From positions 1 to 33,603 of the forward strand of contig CAJUAP010000043.1 in assembly GCA_910584435.1 (NCBI GenBank): a stretch of 33,603 bases of DNA, read 5' to 3'. The DNA comes from an uncultured Acetatifactor sp. GTDB taxonomy: Bacteria > Bacillota > Clostridia > Lachnospirales > Lachnospiraceae. Made by a program: the position numbers and the translations under genes. Of the stretch, positions 1 through 5,790 are shown in pieces. A model generated the notes under the pieces. That model saw nothing but the letters and a program-made list of their open reading frames with translations, was not told the origin of the DNA and ran no database searches. Each line of letters starts with the position of its first letter. Position 1 is the first letter of the stretch.

Positions 1-175
1 CAGAAAGGGGAAGGGGTACGCTGACGGGTCCAGAAAGGGGAAGGGGGTGCGCAGGAGGGTGCAGAAAGGGGAAGGGGTACGCTGACGGGTCCAGAAAGGG
101 GAAGGGGGTGCGCAGGAGGGTGCAGAAAGGGGAAGGGGTGCGCTGACGGGTCCAGAAAGGGGAAGGTGTAACCGG
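1..175. repeat. G-rich tandem repeat array, alternating 30/31-bp units
   Basis: Six consecutive units each begin with CAGAAAGGGGAAGG. Two alternating subtypes are visible: one ends in a CTGACGGGTC-like block (30 bp) and one in a GCGCAGGAGGGTG block (31 bp), which gives a 61-bp higher-order period. The last unit decays into single-copy sequence after about 165. The array enters from the left edge, so its full length is unknown. The + strand carries repeated runs of three to five G with short spacers, so quadruplex-type folding is possible. No spacer-like unique sequence lies between units, so this is not a CRISPR array. Confidence 0.9.
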
Positions 176-488
176 GAGCAGTACGGAGGGGCATATCAGC
201 CATGTGCTGTCAGCAAGGATGAGCTCACGTCCCATGGGATGGTGCAGGGAAGGGGCAGACAGCCTGTCACGTATAAGGATATACTGGAAAAATGGCGGGG
301 ACATGCTGAAGCTGGTGCAGATGCAGAAAGAGAAAGGGGAAGAAGAAAGAAAAGAAGAGGAAAAATATTTCAGTGCAGGCGAAATGCTATTGCCAGCGTA
401 TGTTGATAGACAGATTCAGAAATTAAGGGGGAAGTCTGCCCAGTGCATCCCCCAAGTAAGGTTACGCTATCATTCGGATTTTTCATTC
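176..488. other. Gene-poor stretch between repeat array and Uma2 promoter
   Basis: No convincing gene is seen. A 111-codon open frame (204-539, +) begins at a GTG without a good ribosome binding site, has a Lys/Glu-rich low-complexity middle, resembles no family I know, and runs through the consensus promoter at 489-517. I treat it as probably non-coding. The tail of a gene starting left of the window cannot be excluded. Confidence 0.4.
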
Positions 489-517
489 TTGACAAATAAA
501 GCTTTACACCCTATAAT
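489..517 (+). promoter_or_regulatory. Perfect consensus sigma-A promoter for the Uma2 gene
   Basis: TTGACA at 489-494 and TATAAT at 512-517 are separated by exactly 17 bases. Both hexamers match the consensus completely. Transcription would start near 524 and leave a leader of about 130 bases before the start codon at 658. No clear terminator or riboswitch fold was recognised in that leader. Confidence 0.85.
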
Positions 518-657
518 GGTCATATCAAGGGTAATCTGAGAAGGGTGCGGTTTGCACATTCAGGCAGTTCTGCCGTTTTACTCAAGGTAAACTATTCAAT
601 TGTATCAGGGCAGAAGTGTTTCCATATGGGGCTTCTGCAGGAAAGGGAGGCAGCATT

Positions 658-1641
658 ATGGAAGAAAAAGTATCGGTTATGGAATCAGGTATGGGAAAGC
701 ATACAGATGAGGATATTTCTGCATTGCCGGAGGGACGGAGGGCAGAAGTGTTTGGCGGCAGGATGGCGATGATGTCATTTCCTACAACCACACATCAAAG
801 CGTGATAGGATGCCTGTTTACAGAGATCAGCATTTACCTCAGAGCAAAGGAAGGACACAGCAGAGTGTTCACGGCTCCTTTCGGGGTGTTTTTGAAGGAA
901 GAGGGAAGGAATTATCTGGAACCGGATATTGCGGTTGTGTGTGATGAGGGAAAACTGGATGAAGAAGGGTGCCACGGTGCGCCGGATTGGGTGATTGAGG
1001 TGGTGTCATCTTCCAGCAGAGGCGTTGATTACGGTAAAAAGCTGGGAGCGTATATTGATGCCGGTGTGAGGGAATATTGGATTGTAGACCCGGAGAAAAA
1101 GGTGATTGTGGCATATTATCTTGAGCAGCCGGATATTCCTGTGATACATCATTTTGGTGATATTGTGAAGCCGGGGATCTATCAGGATTTGATGTTCGAT
1201 TCCTCCCAGCTGGAGAAGATACAATATAAAAGCGCATCTGTGCGGACGGGAAATAAAGAGAAGGAGGATGCGTTTTCCCATCTGGTGGCTGCGGTTAAAA
1301 AGGCATTGACCGTGGAAGGCAGTTCTGCAGATGTCAATGAGTCCTTGGTGGAAAGTGTTGTTCGGAATGAACTGAAGACGGTGAAGGAGCAGCTGGAGAA
1401 CTGTCAGGAGGAACGGGAAGACTTAAGGGCATCCTATAAGAAACGATATGATGCAATTGCGGAATACGCGCCGGAGATAATGACTTCCCCAGAGGAAGTG
1501 CGGGCGTATATTCAGAGTCATTTTGCAGAGCTTGCGGCATCCAAAAATAAGGGACAGATGATGAAGGCTGCCATGGGAGCGCTTAAGGGTAAGGCTGACA
1601 GCAGTATGATTAATGAAGCTGTGGCAGAACTATGCAGGTAG
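658..1641 (+). CDS. Uma2 family (DUF820) PD-(D/E)XK nuclease-fold protein with C-terminal coiled coil
   Basis: Start chosen at ATG 658 because GAAAGGGAGG (641-650) sits 7 bases upstream; an in-frame ATG at 616 has no such site. The 327-residue product has a Uma2 core over about residues 20-190: the conserved pattern LPEGRRAEVFGG near the N-terminus, then EPDIAVV, a hydrophobic strand ending in IEVVS, and the GVREYWIVDP block typical of the family. The Asp of EPD and the Glu of IEV are the expected metal-binding acidic residues of the restriction-endonuclease-like fold. Beyond about residue 200 there is an extra Lys/Glu-rich region with coiled-coil character (about 235-275), longer than the usual 180-220-residue Uma2 protein. 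Substrate and biological role of the family are poorly known. It stands alone under its own strong promoter. Confidence 0.85.
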   Translation: MEEKVSVMESGMGKHTDEDISALPEGRRAEVFGGRMAMMSFPTTTHQSVIGCLFTEISIYLRAKEGHSRVFTAPFGVFLKEEGRNYLEPDIAVVCDEGKLDEEGCHGAPDWVIEVVSSSSRGVDYGKKLGAYIDAGVREYWIVDPEKKVIVAYYLEQPDIPVIHHFGDIVKPGIYQDLMFDSSQLEKIQYKSASVRTGNKEKEDAFSHLVAAVKKALTVEGSSADVNESLVESVVRNELKTVKEQLENCQEEREDLRASYKKRYDAIAEYAPEIMTSPEEVRAYIQSHFAELAASKNKGQMMKAAMGALKGKADSSMINEAVAELCR

Positions 1642-1715
1642 CGCGGAAAGCTGTCCATACAGGCAGTGGAAATTAGGAAACAGAAGAGCGTAAAACGAAA
1701 TTTTTGCAATTTTTA

Positions 1716-1745
1716 TTGACATCAGACAGCAAAAAAAGTTAAAAT
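1716..1745 (+). promoter_or_regulatory. Sigma-A promoter for citrate synthase
   Basis: TTGACA at 1716-1721 and TAAAAT at 1740-1745 with an 18-base, A-rich spacer. It lies 75 bases after the Uma2 stop codon and about 90 bases before the citrate synthase start. Confidence 0.7.
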
Positions 1746-1835
1746 ACATATAAAACATTCTGAAGTTGAGGAAATCTATTGTTCTTTTCAGGTTTTTCAC
1801 AGTTGATGCAGGAATAGAAAAAGGAGGTATGTTTA

Positions 1836-3182
1836 TTGAAGAAGACGGATATATTCAATGATTATGCGCAGCTTTGCAGGAAAGCGGATCATTTGGAGCC
1901 GGAATTGTTCGAGCGGCATGAAGTGCAGCGCGGTCTGCGGGATAAGAATGGCAACGGTGTGGTGACAGGGCTTACCAATATATCGAAGATAGAAGCCTTT
2001 AAAATAATGGATGGTGTCAAGACGCCTTGTGAGGGTAAGCTTTGGTACCGCGGCTATGACTGCATTGAGCTGGTAAAAGGAGGAAAAGGACGGGGTTTCG
2101 GATTTGAGGAAATCAGTTACCTGCTGTTGTTTGGGGAATTGCCCAATGAGAAGCAGCTGAAGGAATATTGTGATCTGCTGGCGGCCAACAGGACATTGCC
2201 CACTAATTTTACCAGGGACGTCATTATGAAGGCGCCCAGCAGCGATATTATGAATTCCCTGACCAGAAGTGTACTGACGCTGGCTTCCTATGATAAACAT
2301 TGTAATGATACCACTATTGAAAATGTGCTGCGGCAGTGCATCAGCTTGATCAGTGTGTTCCCTATGCTGGCTGTGTACGGATATCATGCTTATAACCATT
2401 ATCAAAATGATGAGAGTATGTATATTCACCGGCCTTCCAGAAAGCTTTCTACCGCAGAGAACTTATTGATGATGCTGCGGCCGGATAAAGAATATACGGA
2501 ACTTGAGGCAGGTGTACTTGATCTGGCGCTGGTGCTGCATATGGAACATGGCGGCGGTAACAACTCTACCTTTACCACCCGTGTGGTGACTTCTTCCGGT
2601 TCTGATACATATTCTGTCATTGCGGCGGCACTTTCTTCTTTAAAAGGACCCAAACACGGCGGCGCCAATATTAAAGTAGTGGAAATGATGCGTGACATTG
2701 AGAAGAATGTATCCGATTGGGAGGATGAGGAAGCTGTCAGAGTATATCTGAAGAAGATTCTGAACAAGGAAGCTTTCGACAAAAAGGGATTAATCTATGG
2801 CATGGGTCATGCGGTGTATTCTCTTTCTGATCCCAGAGCACAGGTCTTCAAGGGCTTTGTGCATAAATTGGCCACTGCGAAGGGAAGGGATAAGGATTTT
2901 GCACTGTATTCCATGATAGAGAAACTGGCACCGGAGGTCATTGCGGAAAAAGCGCGTATTTATAAGGGTGTGAGTGCCAATGTGGATTTTTACAGCGGAT
3001 TTGTATATAGTATGCTGGAGATTCCGCTGGAAATGTATACACCTATATTTGCCATAGCAAGAATCGTAGGGTGGAGCGCCCACAGAATTGAAGAATTGAT
3101 TAATATGGATAAAATTATCCGTCCTGCATATAAGAGCGTACTGATGCAGGAAAGAGAGTATATTAATCTGGCGGATAGATGA
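1836..3182 (+). CDS. Citrate synthase (citrate/2-methylcitrate synthase family)
   Basis: The enzyme condenses oxaloacetate with acetyl-CoA to give citrate, the entry step of the oxidative TCA branch that supplies 2-oxoglutarate for glutamate in anaerobes. The 448-residue length fits the longer citrate synthases of Clostridia. All three catalytic residues are in context: His238 in MEHGGGNNS, His325 in YGMGHAVY and Asp384 in NVDFYSG. The substrate-binding stretch GPKHGGAN is also present. Start is TTG 1836, because AAGGAGG (1821-1827) is 8 bases upstream; the ATG at 1829 is too close to that site and opens only a 10-codon frame. A 2-methylcitrate synthase activity cannot be excluded from sequence alone, but no prp genes are nearby. 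The stop codon is followed within two bases by a 38-bp tandem array and then a terminator. Confidence 0.93.
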   Translation: MKKTDIFNDYAQLCRKADHLEPELFERHEVQRGLRDKNGNGVVTGLTNISKIEAFKIMDGVKTPCEGKLWYRGYDCIELVKGGKGRGFGFEEISYLLLFGELPNEKQLKEYCDLLAANRTLPTNFTRDVIMKAPSSDIMNSLTRSVLTLASYDKHCNDTTIENVLRQCISLISVFPMLAVYGYHAYNHYQNDESMYIHRPSRKLSTAENLLMMLRPDKEYTELEAGVLDLALVLHMEHGGGNNSTFTTRVVTSSGSDTYSVIAAALSSLKGPKHGGANIKVVEMMRDIEKNVSDWEDEEAVRVYLKKILNKEAFDKKGLIYGMGHAVYSLSDPRAQVFKGFVHKLATAKGRDKDFALYSMIEKLAPEVIAEKARIYKGVSANVDFYSGFVYSMLEIPLEMYTPIFAIARIVGWSAHRIEELINMDKIIRPAYKSVLMQEREYINLADR

Positions 3183-3184
3183 CG

Positions 3185-3412
3185 GTACAGCAGTTGACTG
3201 CCGCAATGGGAAAGCGATAACAGTACAGCAGTTGACTGTCGTAACGGGAAAGCGATAACAGTACAGCAGTTGACTGCCGTAACGGGAAAGCGATAGCAGT
3301 ACAGCAGTTGACTGCCGCAACGGGAAAGCGATAACGGTACAGCAGTTGACTGCCGCAACGGGAAAGCGATAACAGTACAGCAGTCGGCTGCAACGATGGG
3401 AAAGCGATAAAA
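3185..3412. repeat. Six 38-bp tandem repeats abutting the citrate synthase stop codon
   Basis: Units start with GTACAGCAG at 3185, 3223, 3261, 3299, 3337 and 3375, exactly 38 bp apart, and end in GGGAAAGCGATAA. The first five are nearly identical and the sixth has diverged in its centre. Units 1, 3, 4 and 5 contain GCAGTTGACTGC, a small inverted repeat with 5-bp arms (GCAGT/ACTGC); unit 2 has GTC in place of the last GCC-like bases and unit 6 has lost it. Thirty-eight is not a multiple of three, so conserved coding is unlikely. There is no unique sequence between units. Confidence 0.95.
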
Positions 3413-3464
3413 AGGGATTGCTGTATCGATGATTGGAAAATCAACGATACGACGGTTCCTTTTT
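3409..3464 (+). terminator. Intrinsic terminator downstream of citrate synthase
   Basis: A long hairpin has the outer arm AAAAAGGGA (3409-3417) pairing with TTCCTTTTT (3456-3464), and the inner arms 3423-3434 and 3439-3450 (GTATCGATGATT and AATCAACGATAC, one mismatch) around a 4-base loop. The descending arm ends in five T residues. It overlaps the end of the 38-bp array, so the array would be transcribed as part of the 3' untranslated region. Confidence 0.75.
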
Positions 3465-3814
3465 ATAATTGTAAAATTTGGTAATATATTTTTTAGTAAT
3501 ATTTTGTAAAATATAATGATATGTTTATTCAATAGAAGCAGTTAATATGGTATGATCTTTTCATGCCATGGTAAAATGTTGACACAGAAATGCATTGTGT
3601 CAATTAAAGATTTACAGATTCCATATGCACAAGAGGGTGTGTAAACACCCCTCTTTAAGCGCATGAAAATATAGTAAAATGAGGTTGCGTTACATGGAAT
3701 AAAGCAGTAAAGCAGCAGGATGACGATTGCCTGTAAAGCGGCATTATCTAAAGCAGTATTGCTCTGTAAAAGAGATGTCAGGCGGCATTGATGTATGGAA
3801 AGTGAGGGATTACA
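3465..3814. other. Intergenic region with two dyads upstream of the DUF2974 gene
   Basis: AT-rich stretch with no gene. It holds a perfect 8-bp inverted repeat, TTGACACA (3579-3586) and TGTGTCAA (3596-3603), whose left arm contains a TTGACA hexamer. An extended -10-like TGGTAAAAT lies at 3569-3577 just before it. A second imperfect hairpin lies at 3631-3655 (AAGAGGGTGT / ACACCCCTCTT, one bulge) without a T tract. The dyad over promoter-like sequence could be an operator or a transcript hairpin; this is inference. Confidence 0.45.
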
Positions 3815-4969
3815 ATGGGAACCGTTCTTGATTATTTGGACAAATATGGAAACTATTCTTTTCAGGAAATGCCTATGACGGAGGTGGACAGCCTTGCTCT
3901 GTGTCTGCTTTCTTATTTGAAATTTGAGGGGATGGTTCCGGAGGTGAAGGAGAATAAGCCGCCTGTGGTACTGAGAAGCTTAGAGAAGCATCCGGATTTC
4001 GAGAAATTATTTGCAGATGTGCGGTTTGAAAAGTCCAACAGGGCGCTTGTGGGCAGAATGTTGAAGGGGAAACGTTTTGGCGGCCTGAGGCTGAACTGTT
4101 ATGTCAATGTAATTGAAGAACAGTGGGAAACGCAGTTTTCGGCAGTTACGTTTCTATTGGATGACGGTACGGTGTATGTTGCTTATCGTGGAACGGATGA
4201 AACCATTATAGGGTGGAAAGAAGATTTCAATATGACATTTCTGTCTCCTGTGCCGGGGCAGGCGTTCAGCGTCTGGTATCTCAATGAGGTGGCAAACCGC
4301 ATTTCTGGTCCGCTGTATTCGGGCGGGCATTCCAAAGGCGGAAATCTGGCTGTTTACAGTGCCATGAATTGTGAGCCGGAAGTACAGAAGAGGCTTGTGA
4401 AGGTATACAGCTTAGACGGGCCGGGATTTCGGCCGGAAATATTGGAAAAATGCGGATATGATAAAATAGCGGATCGTGTGGTTAAGATTCTGCCGAATTC
4501 TTCTATGATAGGTATGGTTTTTGAATCTGATATGCGGTTTCAGGTAGTGAAGACCAGAACTTTCGGGCTGGCGCAGCATGATCTGTATACCTGGCAGGTG
4601 GTTGCAAATCACCTGGTGAAGGCAAATGACATCTATGAGCGGCGCAGACAAATAGACAATAATCTGAATGAATGGATATTGTCCCTGGATGAACAGCAGC
4701 TGCGTACCTTTGGGGATACCTTGTATCAAGTTATCTCGGCCTCTCAGACGGATAATCTCATTGATTTTACTGCAGAGTGGAAGAAGAGTATGAATGCAGT
4801 TATTGCCGCTCTGAAGGAAGTGGATGATGAGACCAAGGATGCGTTGATAAAAATGGTCAAATCACTGTTTGAGATTGCAGGAGCCAATGCCAGAAAGGAA
4901 ATCACTTCAAAGCTTCCCCAGAAACAGAAACCAGAGACAAAAAGTAAGCCAGTACTTTCCGGCCATTGA
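3815..4969 (+). CDS. DUF2974 (Mbeg1-like) alpha/beta-hydrolase-fold protein
   Basis: A 384-residue protein with the lipase-like features of the DUF2974/Mbeg1 family: an N-terminal MGTVLDYLDKYG block, the strand VAYRGTDETIIGWKEDF (typical of class-3 lipase-like proteins), and the nucleophile elbow GGHSKGGNLA with Ser173 as the candidate nucleophile, followed by SLDGPGF with a candidate acidic residue. No signal peptide or transmembrane helix is seen, so it is probably cytoplasmic. The substrate is unknown; lipase or esterase activity is family-level inference. Start ATG 3815 follows a GTGAGGGA-type ribosome binding site. The last 68 bases overlap the 3' end of the convergent amidotransferase gene. 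The C-terminal 30 residues, rich in Lys and Gln, lie in that overlap. Confidence 0.85.
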   Translation: MGTVLDYLDKYGNYSFQEMPMTEVDSLALCLLSYLKFEGMVPEVKENKPPVVLRSLEKHPDFEKLFADVRFEKSNRALVGRMLKGKRFGGLRLNCYVNVIEEQWETQFSAVTFLLDDGTVYVAYRGTDETIIGWKEDFNMTFLSPVPGQAFSVWYLNEVANRISGPLYSGGHSKGGNLAVYSAMNCEPEVQKRLVKVYSLDGPGFRPEILEKCGYDKIADRVVKILPNSSMIGMVFESDMRFQVVKTRTFGLAQHDLYTWQVVANHLVKANDIYERRRQIDNNLNEWILSLDEQQLRTFGDTLYQVISASQTDNLIDFTAEWKKSMNAVIAALKEVDDETKDALIKMVKSLFEIAGANARKEITSKLPQKQKPETKSKPVLSGH

Positions 4970-5564
4970 CTCCGGTGATGGCTTCATTGATTCTTTCGGG
5001 ATGCCATTGCAGACCGATGATGGGAAGTGTCCGGTGCGACACTGCTTCGATACATCCGTCTTCAGGGCAGTGCTGAATTGCGGTCAGACCGCTGCCCAAT
5101 TCCTTGATGGCCTGGTGGTGGGCGCTGTTTACCGTCATTTCCTTACCATAGAGGGAGGACAGCCAACAGGAACCGGCAATTGTGGCTGCATGATATTTGT
5201 CTCCATGGTCATAGGCGTGGCGTTTTACATTCTGGCAGTTCATGTCCTGCAGAATTGTGCCCCCTAAGCCCACATTGATGATCTGCAGCCCTTTACAGAT
5301 GCCAAGAACGGGTAATCCTCTGTGGATTGCCAGGTCAAGGGCCTGTAACTGCAGAATATCCAGTTCCGTGTCAATATTTCTGGAACCGTGGTTTTTTTCT
5401 CCGAAGAAGGCCGGTGTAATGTCGCCGCCGCCGGGAAGAAGCAGTGCATCACAGCAGGAAGCTTCCCCGGTGTTCAAGGTTATGGCCGGCGTTGCTCCCA
5501 TGGATTGAACATATTTCACATAATTTCCGGTGTCAGCTTTTCGTCCTACAATTGCTATGCGCAT
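4902..5564 (-). CDS. Gamma-glutamyl-gamma-aminobutyrate hydrolase family (peptidase C26) protein
   Basis: A 220-residue class-I glutamine amidotransferase-like protein. The nucleophile Cys90 lies in LGICKGLQ, and the His188/Glu190 pair in QWHPE completes the triad. The LLLPGGGDITPAFFGE block near residue 45 is typical of the C26 (PuuD-like) branch that hydrolyses gamma-glutamyl amide bonds. At 220 residues it is slightly shorter than the usual 235-255. It acts in the cytoplasm; the natural substrate is unknown and no polyamine genes are adjacent. Start ATG (5562-5564) has a weak GCGGAG site upstream. A TATAAT on the - strand (5616-5621) may be its -10 box. Its last 68 bases overlap the DUF2974 gene tail to tail and no terminator separates the two. 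Confidence 0.85.
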   Translation of the reverse strand: MRIAIVGRKADTGNYVKYVQSMGATPAITLNTGEASCCDALLLPGGGDITPAFFGEKNHGSRNIDTELDILQLQALDLAIHRGLPVLGICKGLQIINVGLGGTILQDMNCQNVKRHAYDHGDKYHAATIAGSCWLSSLYGKEMTVNSAHHQAIKELGSGLTAIQHCPEDGCIEAVSHRTLPIIGLQWHPERINEAITGVNGRKVLAYFLSLVSVSGEALK

Positions 5565-5678
5565 CTGATTGCTCCGCTTTCATCTATTGCTGCCCCATGT
5601 CAGCTTTTCTCCTATATTATATGCCCCGAACATGAAAATGGAACGGTATACTCTAATCCTTAATTTTTATTCAGGTAC

Positions 5679-5707
5679 TTTTCCTGTGTGGCAAAATCTG
5701 TTAGAAT
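5679..5707 (+). promoter_or_regulatory. Possible extended -10 promoter for yfhO
   Basis: TGTTAGAAT (5699-5707) fits an extended -10 element. The matching -35 region (TTTTCC, 5679-5684, 17-base spacing) is poor, so the call rests on the -10. It precedes the start codon by about 85 bases, and the CAGTTCAG dyad lies between. Confidence 0.4.
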
Positions 5708-5727
5708 AAACAGTTGTAAAGTTGTAG

Positions 5728-5751
5728 CAGTTCAGCAATCTGTCTGAACTG
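5728..5751. repeat. CAGTTCAG inverted repeat upstream of yfhO
   Basis: Perfect 8-bp arms CAGTTCAG (5728-5735) and CTGAACTG (5744-5751) around an 8-base loop. Related copies occur at 21327-21354 and, degenerate, at 30913-30940, so this appears to be a dispersed palindromic element rather than a gene-specific operator. No T tract follows. Confidence 0.7.
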
Positions 5752-5790
5752 TAATGTAAAGTTATAAATATGGGATGATAGAGGTTTATT

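Noticed and set aside
1..175. Possible CRISPR array or phage attachment repeats
   Set aside because: Units are contiguous with a 61-bp higher-order period; no spacers, integrase or phage genes.
204..539. 111-codon ORF on + upstream of Uma2
   Set aside because: No ribosome binding site, low-complexity Lys/Glu middle, no family resemblance, and its 3' end runs over a perfect promoter.
3185..3412. Possible CRISPR array
   Set aside because: The 38-bp units abut directly with no unique spacers, and no cas gene is present.
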